A stretch of 48,144 nt of DNA from NCBI GenBank assembly GCA_044450785.1, contig JBIOJM010000027.1, positions 1 to 48,144 of the forward strand, written 5' to 3'. The stretch comes from JBIOJM01 sp044450785 (GTDB taxonomy: Bacteria > Planctomycetota > Planctomycetia > Isosphaerales > Isosphaeraceae). Positions 1 to 8,973 of this stretch are shown in pieces. Under the pieces are notes generated by a model. That model saw nothing but the letters and a program-made list of their open reading frames with translations. It had not been told where the DNA came from and made no database searches. Made by a program: the position numbers and the translations under genes. Position 1 is the stretch's first letter, and each line of letters begins with the position of its first letter.

Positions 1-678
1 GCGCTCGTCCAGGCGGTGGTGGCACAGGTCCGACAGGAGAAGGCGCGCCCGTTCCTCCCCAGCATCATGCTCAATGGCTTCCAGACCCCCAACGAAATGC
101 TCCAAGCTGGGATCTTCGGTCTCGGCCCCAATAGCAGCCTTAACCAGTGGGCGGGGCGTGACGACTTCAGCATTCAGCCCCTCTGGCAGCTTGACGCCTT
201 TGGCCTCGGAAACCTGGCGCGGATCAAAGAGCAGCGCGGTAACCAATCGATGGCCATCATCGAGTTCTACAAGGCCCAGGACATGGTGGCGGCGGATGTG
301 ACCCGGGCTCAGGCGCGTGTCCAGTCGGCGGCGGCCCGGGTCGTTCAGGCCGACCGCGCCATGCGCACCGCCATCGTCACCTTCAACGGCAACTACGAGG
401 GCCTGCGACAGACCACCCGCCTTGGGAATGTCTTGGTCCTGGTCAACCGGCCGCAGGAAGCGGTCTTCGCTCTCCAGCTCTTGAATGTGGCCTTCGACGA
501 ATACTTCACCACGGTCGCCGAGTACAACCGGGCGCAGTTTGAACTGTTCCACGCGCTGGGCTACCCCGCCCAGGAACTCGCACAACTCCGGCCCCCTGGC
601 GAGGTTGTGCCGGTCGACACGACGCGGCCATCCTACCTGCCCCCGGTGGGCAATGGACCGCCCCCGGCAACCCGCTGA
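1..678 (+). CDS. TolC-family outer-membrane efflux protein, C-terminal part (5' end outside window)
   Basis: The reading frame is open from base 1, so this is the last ~225 residues of a longer protein whose start lies outside the window. It matches the C-terminal part of the complete protein at 1495-3369 almost residue for residue, sharing for example SSLNQWAGR and EYFTTVAEYNRAQFELFHALGYPA. TolC-type proteins form trimeric outer-membrane channels that work with inner-membrane pumps. The alanine/arginine-rich helical stretch (RAQARVQSAAARV) is typical of their periplasmic coiled coils. The protein ends in a proline-rich tail. The partner pump is not in the window. Family call is firm; substrate is unknown. 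Confidence 0.85.
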   Translation, partial: ALVQAVVAQVRQEKARPFLPSIMLNGFQTPNEMLQAGIFGLGPNSSLNQWAGRDDFSIQPLWQLDAFGLGNLARIKEQRGNQSMAIIEFYKAQDMVAADVTRAQARVQSAAARVVQADRAMRTAIVTFNGNYEGLRQTTRLGNVLVLVNRPQEAVFALQLLNVAFDEYFTTVAEYNRAQFELFHALGYPAQELAQLRPPGEVVPVDTTRPSYLPPVGNGPPPATR

Positions 679-744
679 GCAAACGTTTTTTACGGACAAT
701 GATGTTGGTTCCAGAATCCGGCGGATTGGGAGGGGCTCGGTCCA

Positions 745-1425
745 ATGCATAAACGCCCGATCACAAAGTTTCGTCCCGGCCTGGAGCGATTGGAAGAGAA
801 GCTAACGCTCAGTGTGAGCGCGTCAACCGCTCCTTTGGTGAATCCAGACCACGCCGTCCCCCAGACCGAAAAGAAACCATTCTACGGGTATCTCCTGTAC
901 CGCATCACGAATCCAACCCCGTTCAACGACAAGCTGATCCCCCCCTTTACCCAGGTCTTGGTCCAATCCAAGCAGCCGGTGCCCGGCGAGGTTTACAACG
1001 TGCTCCAGGTCTCCGTAAGGAACGGGACGGCGCAAACGTTCGATGCGAGTAGCGGGTTTAGCGTCAGGTTCCCCGGGCAAAAAACCTCCTTTCCGATACT
1101 TACGGGGAGCGAGCAATGGAAGCCGGGGCAAATATACGTCTTCTATGTTCTGTCCAAGAAGTACTATCCGCTCCCCTCTGAGGTTCATTCCGGTTTCGAG
1201 TTCGACCTCGGCGGCGCGAGATCGGTGGGGATTCCGGGACCATCGGGAATCTTTCTCAGGTTGAAATATAATCCGGCCACGTTCGCCAAGACACTCGATT
1301 GGATCGTTGCCTACGGTCCGGGCGCGCAGGGAGGCAAGGGCCCGAAACTCGGCATGCCCGTCACGTCGATCGACGAGTTCGTCTCGGCGAAAACCAGGCG
1401 TAACGATTTCGCCGGCTACTTCTAG
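745..1425 (+). CDS. secreted planctomycete protein of unknown function with N-terminal LERLEE-x-LTLS motif
   Basis: A 226-residue protein lying between two TolC paralogues. Its N-terminus (FRPGLERLEEKLTLS) is a variant of the motif that opens many large secreted or surface proteins of planctomycetes, so export is likely by analogy. The rest is beta-rich with no domain I recognise: hydrophobic/aromatic strands such as GYLLYRITN and QIYVFYVLSKKYYPL suggest one compact beta domain. The start is the ATG 66 bases after the upstream tolC stop. It is probably co-transcribed with the flanking genes. Function unknown. Confidence 0.7.
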   Translation: MHKRPITKFRPGLERLEEKLTLSVSASTAPLVNPDHAVPQTEKKPFYGYLLYRITNPTPFNDKLIPPFTQVLVQSKQPVPGEVYNVLQVSVRNGTAQTFDASSGFSVRFPGQKTSFPILTGSEQWKPGQIYVFYVLSKKYYPLPSEVHSGFEFDLGGARSVGIPGPSGIFLRLKYNPATFAKTLDWIVAYGPGAQGGKGPKLGMPVTSIDEFVSAKTRRNDFAGYF

Positions 1426-1494
1426 TCAACCTCGGCGGGAAGAGCCGATGCCCCTGACCGACTCGAGGAACCCCTGAACGGAGTCAGGCTCGTC

Positions 1495-3369
1495 ATGAAG
1501 AAAAGCACCGCCTGGCTATCGATCCTCGCCATGGCGATGCTGCTCGCCTGGGTCGAGCCCGCCCCGTGCGCGGCCCAGCCACCGTCGTTACCGGCGACGA
1601 CAGCGCCCCCGACAGTGGAGTCCGGCGAGGAGCAGGGCGGTAGTCATCCGGCTCAGTTGCCGCCGTCGTCGGTGTCACCCGCCATCAAGCGATTCGTGAG
1701 AGAGCACGGCCGGGACATACCGCCGCCCCCGATGGCGCGGCCGTCCGCCGAGTCCGACAAGATCTCGATCTCCCGCCGGTCGCCGTCGTCCGTGCCGCCA
1801 CCGCGCTCCGCGGCCGCGCTCCTGGCGAACCGTGGGGTGCGGGATCTGCCGCCGGCGTTGCCGATGCCTCCCTCGGCCCCGCTCACCTCCCCGGGCGGCC
1901 GGTCGCCAACAGACGCTTCTCTGCCTGCGATTGACATGAAGCTGAAGTCCGCGCCGCTCGAGCCGACTGACCTCTCTTTCCCGATCAGCCTCGCCACCGC
2001 CCTGCGACTCTCGGACGCCAGGCCGCTGGTCGTGGCCGCCGCCCAGGCCAGAGTATGGGTGGCCGAAGCGCACCTCACGCGGGCCAAGGTCCTCTGGGTT
2101 CCAACGGTCGTGTTCGGCGTCGATTATATCCGGCATGACGGCGGCGCCCCGGACTTTAACAAGGGCATCATGACCAAGCCGAGCGTCAACTTCTTCTACG
2201 CCGGTCCTGGTCTTTGGCAATACGTCAACTTGACCGATGCGATCTTTGAACCCCTGGCTGCGCGGCAGGTCCTGAATTCCCGGCATCTGGACATCCAGAC
2301 CGCGAAGAACGACGTCCTGCTCCAGACAGCCGACGCCTACTTCAAGGTGCACCAGTACCGCGGGTTGTATGCCGGCGGCCTGTACTGCGTCGAGCGGGGA
2401 CACTTGCTGGTCGAGCGGGTCGCGCAACTGAGCAAGGAATTCGTCTCCAAAGTCGAAGTCGAACGGGCCAGGAACATGCTCGCCGACCTTGAGCAGCGGG
2501 CAGTCTCGGCGCGCCAGGAGTGGCGCGTCCAGAGCGCCAACCTCACCCAGGTGCTGCGGCTCGACCCCCGCACAGTGGTCGTGCCGCTGGAGCACGATCA
2601 CGCCCAGATCACTTTGATCGACCCGTCCCGGACGCTCGATGACGTGATGCCGGTCGCCATAACCAACCGACCCGAGCTTGCCTCGCGCCGGTCGCTTGTC
2701 CAGGCGGCGGAGGTGAGGGTTCGTCAGGAAAAAATGCGGCCGCTGCTCCCCGTCGTCATGCTCAACGGCCTCCAGAGCGCCGGCATGTACATCCAGGGGG
2801 GGATCTTCGCCATCGGCCCCAACAGCAGCCTCAACCAGTGGGCGGGGCGTGCCGACGTCAGCGTTCAGCTCATCTGGCAGCTCGAGAATTTCGGGTTCGG
2901 CAACCTCGCGCGGATCAAGGGACAACGTGGTCAGGAGTCGCAGGCCATGATCGATCTCCGCAAGGCCCAGGACATGGTCGCGGCGGAGGTGACTCGGGCC
3001 CAGGCGCGTGTCCAGTCGGCCGCGGCCCGGGTCGCTCAGGCCGATCGCGCCTTACGCACGGGCATTATCACCTTCAACGGGCACCTGGAGGGATTACAGC
3101 AGACCAAACGGTTGGGAAATGTTCTGATCCTGACCTACAGGCCACAAGAAGCGGTTTACTCACTCGAGCTTTTGTACGTGGCATTCAGGGAGTACTTTAC
3201 CACGGTCGCCGAGTACAACCGGGCGCAGTTCGAGCTGTTCCACGCCCTGGGCTACCCCGCGCGTGAGGTCGCGTTGCTGCGGCTCCCTGGCGAGGTTGTG
3301 CCGGTGGACACGGAGCGGCCGCCCTACCTGCCTCCGGTGAGCAACGGGCCGCCCCGGGCGACCCGATGA
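1495..3369 (+). CDS. TolC-family outer-membrane efflux protein
   Basis: A 624-residue outer-membrane channel protein. Residues 1-27 are a signal peptide (MKKSTAWLSILAMAMLLAWV, then small residues to CAAQ). Residues ~28-150 are an unusually long Ser/Pro-rich linker, and the OEP/TolC domain fills ~155-600 as two related halves. The second half is a close copy of the truncated protein at 1-678, so this is a tandem paralogue pair. TolC channels connect inner-membrane exporters to the outside. The proline-rich linker is an addition to the usual ~450-residue family length and may cross a thick cell wall or envelope layer (inference). Confidence 0.88.
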   Translation: MKKSTAWLSILAMAMLLAWVEPAPCAAQPPSLPATTAPPTVESGEEQGGSHPAQLPPSSVSPAIKRFVREHGRDIPPPPMARPSAESDKISISRRSPSSVPPPRSAAALLANRGVRDLPPALPMPPSAPLTSPGGRSPTDASLPAIDMKLKSAPLEPTDLSFPISLATALRLSDARPLVVAAAQARVWVAEAHLTRAKVLWVPTVVFGVDYIRHDGGAPDFNKGIMTKPSVNFFYAGPGLWQYVNLTDAIFEPLAARQVLNSRHLDIQTAKNDVLLQTADAYFKVHQYRGLYAGGLYCVERGHLLVERVAQLSKEFVSKVEVERARNMLADLEQRAVSARQEWRVQSANLTQVLRLDPRTVVVPLEHDHAQITLIDPSRTLDDVMPVAITNRPELASRRSLVQAAEVRVRQEKMRPLLPVVMLNGLQSAGMYIQGGIFAIGPNSSLNQWAGRADVSVQLIWQLENFGFGNLARIKGQRGQESQAMIDLRKAQDMVAAEVTRAQARVQSAAARVAQADRALRTGIITFNGHLEGLQQTKRLGNVLILTYRPQEAVYSLELLYVAFREYFTTVAEYNRAQFELFHALGYPAREVALLRLPGEVVPVDTERPPYLPPVSNGPPRATR

Positions 3370-3466
3370 ACGTCGGCCTTCTCTCATGATGACCGCCGCG
3401 TGCGACTGGAGTCGGAAACACGATCAGTTTTATGTTCGGTTTCAATACGTTTACAGGAACTCGTCC

Positions 3467-4453
3467 ATGGTTTCGCACATTTGGGGCGGTGGCACACCCC
3501 CCCTGAGGGCGTTTGCCCTGGCATTCGGGGTCTGGGTCTTGTTCGATTCCTCGGTCGCGGCCGACGACTACGGAGTTGTCGTTACGGAACAAGGCCCAAA
3601 GGACCAAAAGGCGAGGAAGGGCGACCAGGTCCACGGTGACTCAAGCTACGGCACTCTGGGCTACGGCGCGCCCGGCCTCTACCCGGGCTTTCAAGGCTTT
3701 GGTCTCGGATACCATCTGGGTTACGGCTACGGTGGCGACGCCCTCGGCGTCGGCGCCGAGGGAGGCTTCCCCTTCTACGCGGGCCCCGGCTATCCGCACG
3801 CCGAGCCGACCCTCCGACGAATCGGGGGAATCACACCTTTCCCCTATTATGGTGGCCCTGGCTATCCCACACCCGACCACCCCAACTTCTTCGGAGGCTG
3901 CGGCCCGCTGGTCCCAGACCAACCGGTCGTCACAATCGCCACCGAGAGTGGCGAACCGATCGGAGCCACCGACTTTGGTCCCTTCACCGGCGCTGTTCCC
4001 GATCCTGAAGCCTTGTTCGCTCCGTTCGTATCCCGGGCCGCGGCCCGTGCATCATCCGCGGGTGCGGGACCTTCCTATCCCACGGCGATCCCCACAATCC
4101 CTGTTCCCACAACTCCCCCTCCGGGCGCCTCAATACCTTCCACGCCCCCAGCCACGAGCAGACCTTCCAGCTCGTCCGCTGTAGGCCGCTCTCTCGGGAT
4201 CGAGGAAGTGCCGGTCGTCGATGCCAACGGCGCGCGAGGCATTAAGATCTCCAATGTCTACTCTGGGGCCGCGGCGGAGAAAGCCGGTCTCCACGCGGGC
4301 GACGTGGTCTACTCAAGCAACGGCTACCTCACCCAGGTGCGCGGCAACCTGCCGTGGATCATCAATCACGCGGCGCCGAGCAAGGTCCTCACGATGAGGG
4401 TGCGCACCGTAGGCGACAGCACGGAGCATACCATTACAGCCCAGCTCCCTTGA
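3467..4453 (+). CDS. secreted Gly/Tyr/Pro-rich protein with C-terminal PDZ domain
   Basis: I place the start at the ATG at 3467, which follows an AGGA ribosome site by about eight bases and gives a clean signal peptide (FALAFGVWVLFDSSVAA). An upstream ATG at 3386 would add 27 hydrophilic residues ahead of the signal. The mature protein has a Gly/Tyr/Pro-rich region with repeats such as GGPGYP and GLGYHLGYGYGG (residues ~60-150), a Ser/Pro linker, then a PDZ domain over the last ~85 residues (LGIEEVPV... AEKAGLHAGDVVYSSNGY). PDZ domains bind peptide C-termini or take part in protease and scaffold complexes. No protease domain is present, so a scaffolding or envelope role is more likely. It ends the TolC gene group. 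Confidence 0.75.
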   Translation: MVSHIWGGGTPPLRAFALAFGVWVLFDSSVAADDYGVVVTEQGPKDQKARKGDQVHGDSSYGTLGYGAPGLYPGFQGFGLGYHLGYGYGGDALGVGAEGGFPFYAGPGYPHAEPTLRRIGGITPFPYYGGPGYPTPDHPNFFGGCGPLVPDQPVVTIATESGEPIGATDFGPFTGAVPDPEALFAPFVSRAAARASSAGAGPSYPTAIPTIPVPTTPPPGASIPSTPPATSRPSSSSAVGRSLGIEEVPVVDANGARGIKISNVYSGAAAEKAGLHAGDVVYSSNGYLTQVRGNLPWIINHAAPSKVLTMRVRTVGDSTEHTITAQLP

Positions 4454-4470
4454 TGGGGTGACGGCCAGTG

Positions 4471-4869
4471 TGGGAGTCCAGGCAGTTCGGGGGGAGCCGA
4501 GGCGTGGCAGACCAGGTCGAAGAAGACGTTTTCGCCGTCCCGACCGGGAACGATCTCGAAGGGCGCGATCGCCTGCATCCAATCGGCCGACGCCCCGACA
4601 AGGTCCCCATCCACCCGAAGCATCTGCCCGAACCGGAGGAGGCCCTGCGCGAGCTCTCTGCGATATTACGGGAGGTTTGGATGGCCGCTGACAAGCACGT
4701 CGCGCCGAGCCACCGCCCGCTCGCACCGCGCCCGTGCCAGGGCCGTCCTCCCGAGCCGGAGCAGAATGGCGGCGGTGTTGGGCCGGCAGTTAGCCAGGCT
4801 GTTCCTATACGGGGCACACCTCGCCAGTGAGATCCATGGCGGCAAGGACGCTCTCGCTGACTGCGGCAT
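4471..4869 (-). pseudogene. remnant of a planctomycete Ser/Thr kinase C-terminal TPR region
   Basis: Reading the minus strand in a single frame gives NCRPNTAAILLRLGRTAL then ARCERAVARRDVLVSGHPNLP, a TAA stop at 4666-4668, then YRRELAQGLLRFGQMLRVDG and GENVFFDLVCHAS. This is the typical sequence of the TPR repeats at the C-terminus of planctomycete Ser/Thr kinases (HPxxPxYRxxLAxxLxxLGxLL, then GExxFFxxxCHA). The kinase domain is absent upstream, a nonsense codon splits the repeats, and similarity stops near 4471. It is therefore a decayed 3' fragment. The 600 bases between the PDZ gene and the DUF389 gene hold nothing else I can support. Confidence 0.6.
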
Positions 4870-5058
4870 CTACGACCGATCACGCGCGTTCACCCAGAGG
4901 CGAAAGGTGCATGAACCCGACGCGAGAAGCCGCTGTCTCGGAAATGCGGCGGACGGCCCTGGACTGCTGACGCGCTCAACTGTCGCTTCGGGGGGTTGCA
5001 ATTTCCGGTCCATTGTCGGCGAATGTGGTAACGGGTTTCCCTTCCTCGAGCGTCTGTG

Positions 5059-6108
5059 CTAGCGATCTGCCCCAGTCGGCGCACGCACGCCGGGCTCTGA
5101 CGGTTCGTGGAGATACCCTTTGCGGGTCGCCTGGCGTGTCAGGATGGTATGGACAACTAGTTCCAGTTTCGCCCCGGTTGGCTCGACCAACCTGTCTTCC
5201 AGCGCGGCCACCTCGTCCGGACCGAGCGGTCGCTGGGACTTTATCTCCGCGGTTACGACGACTTTGTCCGTGGCTTGTTGAAATCTGAGGTCGATGAGTT
5301 CAGCGCTGGGATAGGCTTTGAGTGCCTGGATCAACTTCGCGCGCGTCTCGGCTTCAAACAGGTGATTTGTCAGCGTCTGGACAGCGTGCAGACCTAGCAT
5401 CAGGCCAAGGATCGAGAGGATTCCGAAGCTCGACGCGTTCCGTAAGATGACGCTTCGCCCAAGTCCCAAACGCGGCGTCAGTTTGTGAAAGCCGAACAGC
5501 CACAGGACAACGGAAGAAGCAAACTGAATCGCGACGAGGTTGGTGATGAATAGTAGGAAGGCCCCGAATCCCAGGCTAGCATCACCTCGCCCAAGACAGA
5601 TGCCACATGCGGACAAGGGCGGCACGAGGGCGGTGGCGATGGCGACGCCCACCAGTCCGGTACTCAGGCGCGGCGAAGCGGAGGCATAGGCCCCGGCGGC
5701 GCCGCCGGCCAGGTCAATGATCAGGTCGAGCAACGTCGGCCTGGTCCGGGAAAGGATCTCCCTGGTCAACGGCGCGTCCCGGTGAATCACACCGATCACA
5801 AGGGCCATACCGAGGACCAGAACCACACCAGTGGCCTCTGCCAACAGTGCCTTGCGAAGCAGCCCGTTGTCGCCAACGACCAGCGCCAGGGCGATGCCGG
5901 TGATCGGCCCCAGCAACGTGGCAATGACCATGGCGCCGATGACGACGGCGGCGCTGTCTTCCAGCAGCCCGTAGCAGGCGACGACGGCTGCCAGTACGTT
6001 CATTGTCAGGAAAGCTCTACTGAAGACCGCGTTGTCCTGAATGTTCTTGCGGACGGCCTCCCGGCTTGTGTAATGCTCATCCGGCGGCTCAATGGAAATA
6101 GTGCTCAT
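5059..6108 (-). CDS. DUF389-family membrane protein
   Basis: A 349-residue integral membrane protein. The hallmark motif is in the first predicted membrane segments (AVVIGAMVIATLLGPITGIA), followed by further hydrophobic segments to ~residue 240 (VGVAIATALVPPLSACGI and the following helix). A soluble C-terminal domain of ~100 residues follows (KVVVTAEIKSQRPLGPDEV). DUF389 proteins (TIGR00341 type) are widespread with no agreed function. It is transcribed divergently from glgX at 6186 with only 77 bases between, so the two probably share a regulatory region. Family assignment is firm. Confidence 0.85.
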   Translation of the reverse strand: MSTISIEPPDEHYTSREAVRKNIQDNAVFSRAFLTMNVLAAVVACYGLLEDSAAVVIGAMVIATLLGPITGIALALVVGDNGLLRKALLAEATGVVLVLGMALVIGVIHRDAPLTREILSRTRPTLLDLIIDLAGGAAGAYASASPRLSTGLVGVAIATALVPPLSACGICLGRGDASLGFGAFLLFITNLVAIQFASSVVLWLFGFHKLTPRLGLGRSVILRNASSFGILSILGLMLGLHAVQTLTNHLFEAETRAKLIQALKAYPSAELIDLRFQQATDKVVVTAEIKSQRPLGPDEVAALEDRLVEPTGAKLELVVHTILTRQATRKGYLHEPSEPGVRAPTGADR

Positions 6109-6185
6109 CGGTGGTCAGCCCCAACTACTCGAATGCAGGGTCTTTCGTGGCCCCACGCGCGGCGACAGCAGAATTGGGAGAGACG

Positions 6186-8252
6186 ATGTCGGACTGGATC
6201 GCCGCGGAAGGGTCTCCCTTTCCCCTGGGTGCCACCTGGGTCGGGAGCGCCCAGGCCTGGAACTTTGCATTGTATTCCAAGCACGCGCAGAGCGTTATGC
6301 TGCTGCTATATGCGGAAGCGGACCTGGTCAATCCCGTCTTTACTTACCCCCTCGACTACCTCCGGAACAAGTCAGGAGGTATCTGGCACTACCGGCTTGC
6401 TCGGGCCGACGTCCGCGGCGCTCGCTTCTACGCCTACTCGCTCGCGGGTCTCGCCCCCCAGGGCCGCTTCGAGTGGCACTGCTTCGACCCGGAGAAGATC
6501 CTCCTCGATCCCTACGCGAAGTCGGTCTTCTTTCCCCCGACATTCGATCGCGCAGCGGCCTCGCACCCGGGGTCAAACGCCGGCAAGGCGCCCCTGGGCC
6601 TGCTCGCCGAAGCCGGCGAAGTGTTCAATTGGAGCGAGGACCGACGGCCCCGGCACCAGTCGGACACCATCATTTACGAGTTGCACGTTCGGGGGTTCAC
6701 GATCAACCCGAACTCCGGAGTGCGTCCCGAGCGGCGTGGCACGTTCGCGGGGCTGGTCGAGAAGATCCCGTATCTCAAAGACCTGGGCGTCACCGCGGTG
6801 GAACTTATGCCCATCTTTCAGTTCGACCCTCAGGAGGGGAACTACTGGGGTTACAGCCCACTGAGCTTTTTCGCCCCTCACCACGGCTACGGCAGCCGGC
6901 CGGACGATTGCGACCAGAACGACGCGTTCCGCGCCATGGTCAAGGCTCTCCACGCCGCGGGCATTGAGGTGATCCTCGATGTGGTCTACAACCACACGGC
7001 AGAAAGCGACCAGAGCGGGCCGGTCTACAGCTACAAGGGAATCGACAACAGCACGTATTATCTGATGTCCGGCAGGCCGGGGAACCCATACGAGAACTTC
7101 TCAGGGACCGGGAACACCCTGCACTGCTCCAACCGGTTTGTTCGCAAGATGATTGTGGACAGCCTGCGATACTGGGTCAAGGACATGCACGTCGATGGTT
7201 TTCGGTTTGACCTGGCCTCAGTCTTCGCGCGCAACGACGACGGTTCGCTCAACCTGAAGGATCCGCCTATCTTCGCCGACATCCTCTCAGACCCCGATCT
7301 GGCGGACATCCGTCTGATCGCGGAGCCGTGGGACGCCGCGGGCGCGTATCAGTTAGGCGACAGTTTCCCCGCCGCGCGGTGGTTCCAGTGGAATGGCCGG
7401 TTCCGTGACGACGTGCGCCGATTCGTGCGGGGTGATCCCGGCCTCGTACCGGCCCTCATGCAGCGCCTTTACGGCAGCGATGATCTGTTCCCGGACGACC
7501 GGATGCATGCGTTCCATCCGTACCAAAGCGTCAACTACGTCACGTCCCACGACGGCTTCACCCTGTACGACCTCGTGTCTTACGACCGGAAACGCAACCA
7601 GGCCAACGGACACAACAACACCGACGGGCCGGAGCAGAACTATAGTTGGAACTCCGGGTGGGAGGGGGACGACGGAACCCCGGCCGAGGTACTGCATCTC
7701 CGCCAACGTCAAGCCAAGAACTTCTGCTGCCTGCTGCTGCTGGCAAACGGCACGCCCATGTTCCGCGCCGGCGACGAGTTTTTGCAGACGCAGGGCGGCA
7801 GCAACAACCCGTACAACCAGGACAACGCGACGAGCTGGCTGGACTGGGACCGGCTCCGCGTCAATCAGGATCTCTTTCGGTTCTTCCGCTGCATGATCCG
7901 GTTCCGCAAGGCCCACCCTTCCCTGGGCCGGAGCCGCTTTTGGCGCGACGACGTTCGCTGGTATGGCACCGGCCCCTCGGTGGAGATGGGTCCTGGTTCA
8001 CGCACGTTGGCCATTTACCTGTGCGGCGCGTCGCAGCATGACGCCGATTTTTACGTGATGATCAACGCGTCGGACAGGGACGAAACCTTTCACATCCAGG
8101 AAGGGCTGCCCGGCGAATGGCGGCAGTTCTTCGACACCGGGCTGGTCAGCCCGAACGACTTTCATGAGCCGGGGGACGGGCCCATCGTCAGCGATTCATT
8201 CTATGCCGTGCGCTCTCGCTCCGTCGTCGGACTGGTTCGCGGCGGACCGTAA
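6186..8252 (+). CDS. glgX: glycogen debranching enzyme GlgX (first copy)
   Basis: A 688-residue GH13 isoamylase-type enzyme hydrolysing alpha-1,6 branches in glycogen. The start at 6186 follows GGGAG by five bases; an in-frame ATG at 6111 lacks this site. An N-terminal CBM48-like domain precedes the catalytic barrel. Region I DVVYNH begins at D265, the nucleophile is D342 in GFRFDLAS, the acid/base is E380 in IAEPWD, and the transition-state Asp is D456 in SHDGF, so all catalytic residues are present. Length is normal for GlgX. A second, clearly different glgX follows at 8970, separated by a decayed PHP domain. The pair may differ in chain-length preference (inference). Confidence 0.93.
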   Translation: MSDWIAAEGSPFPLGATWVGSAQAWNFALYSKHAQSVMLLLYAEADLVNPVFTYPLDYLRNKSGGIWHYRLARADVRGARFYAYSLAGLAPQGRFEWHCFDPEKILLDPYAKSVFFPPTFDRAAASHPGSNAGKAPLGLLAEAGEVFNWSEDRRPRHQSDTIIYELHVRGFTINPNSGVRPERRGTFAGLVEKIPYLKDLGVTAVELMPIFQFDPQEGNYWGYSPLSFFAPHHGYGSRPDDCDQNDAFRAMVKALHAAGIEVILDVVYNHTAESDQSGPVYSYKGIDNSTYYLMSGRPGNPYENFSGTGNTLHCSNRFVRKMIVDSLRYWVKDMHVDGFRFDLASVFARNDDGSLNLKDPPIFADILSDPDLADIRLIAEPWDAAGAYQLGDSFPAARWFQWNGRFRDDVRRFVRGDPGLVPALMQRLYGSDDLFPDDRMHAFHPYQSVNYVTSHDGFTLYDLVSYDRKRNQANGHNNTDGPEQNYSWNSGWEGDDGTPAEVLHLRQRQAKNFCCLLLLANGTPMFRAGDEFLQTQGGSNNPYNQDNATSWLDWDRLRVNQDLFRFFRCMIRFRKAHPSLGRSRFWRDDVRWYGTGPSVEMGPGSRTLAIYLCGASQHDADFYVMINASDRDETFHIQEGLPGEWRQFFDTGLVSPNDFHEPGDGPIVSDSFYAVRSRSVVGLVRGGP

Positions 8253-8296
8253 GAATTCGTCGCGAACGATCGCTGCCCTCCTGGTCTGTCACTATG

Positions 8297-8325
8297 TTGC
8301 GCCCAGAGTTGACCCAGTGTATAAT
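8297..8325 (+). promoter_or_regulatory. sigma70-like promoter candidate
   Basis: TTGCGC at 8297-8302 is followed by a 17-base spacer and a perfect TATAAT at 8320-8325. It lies just after the first glgX and points into the PHP remnant and the second glgX. It could give the second glgX its own transcript with a ~640-base leader. Seen by eye only. Confidence 0.45.
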
Positions 8326-8334
8326 GGCCCAAAC

Positions 8335-8973
8335 TGGGTCGACCGGACAATCCTGATTACCGAGCACTCGCGTCGCATCACCGTGGCACGCGGCCTCGAC
8401 GCGAAACGGCTGCTGAACCAAGTCGAGGAGATCCGCCGGCTGAACCGAGATTTGAAGGGGATCGTCTTTCTCAAGGGGATCGTGGTGCACGTCCTGGAGA
8501 ACGGCGATCTGGACCTGCCGGCTGACGTCCTCGGTCAACTCGACATCGTTGTGGGCGCGGATCACAGCCGATTCAACCTCTTTTGCGAGCGGCAAACCGC
8601 GCGGATTCTCAAGGCCATGGACCACGCCCACTGCCACGTCCCCCCCCTCGGGACGGCTTCTCATCAGGCGGGAACCCTACGTGGTGGATCGCGAGCGCAT
8701 TCTCCGCCACGCGAGCGAGAGAGGTTTTTTCCGGGACTCAATGCCCACTCCGAGCGGCTGAACCTCGTCGATCTCGCCTGCCGGATGGCCAGGGATGCGG
8801 GAAAGCTCGTGAGCATCGACTCCTACGCCCATACCATCGACGACTTCAACAACCTTCGCTTCGGCATGGGCCAGGCCCGAATCCGCAGGCTGGAGAAGCC
8901 GACATTCCTGATCGCGCGGCCCCTGTGTGAGCTGCGCCCGCTGCCGGCAGGTACCATCGAGGTGACTCCATGA
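8335..8973 (+). pseudogene. decayed PHP domain of a PolX-type DNA polymerase
   Basis: The frame encodes the C-terminal PHP metal-dependent phosphoesterase domain of bacterial family X polymerases: TEHSRRITVARGLDAKRL, LKGIVFLKGI, NAHSERLNLVDLACRMA and DDFNNLRFGMGQAR. Two compensating frameshifts (about 8630 and 8740) garble the middle: the expected GRLLIRREPYVVDRERILRH is found one frame away. The polymerase nucleotidyltransferase and HhH parts are missing altogether, and metal-site positions look altered (VVGADHS where VGAVHS is usual, GIVVHV for GIEVDV). The frame stays open and overlaps the next glgX start by 4 bases, so a garbled protein could still be made, but PolX function is lost. Confidence 0.65.

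Noticed and set aside
1675..2925. 416-codon minus-strand frame in the TolC gene
   Set aside because: Antisense shadow; the plus strand encodes a recognisable TolC protein.
4468..4830. 120-codon plus-strand frame in the PDZ-DUF389 gap
   Set aside because: The opposite strand carries recognisable kinase TPR sequence; the plus frame has no similarity.
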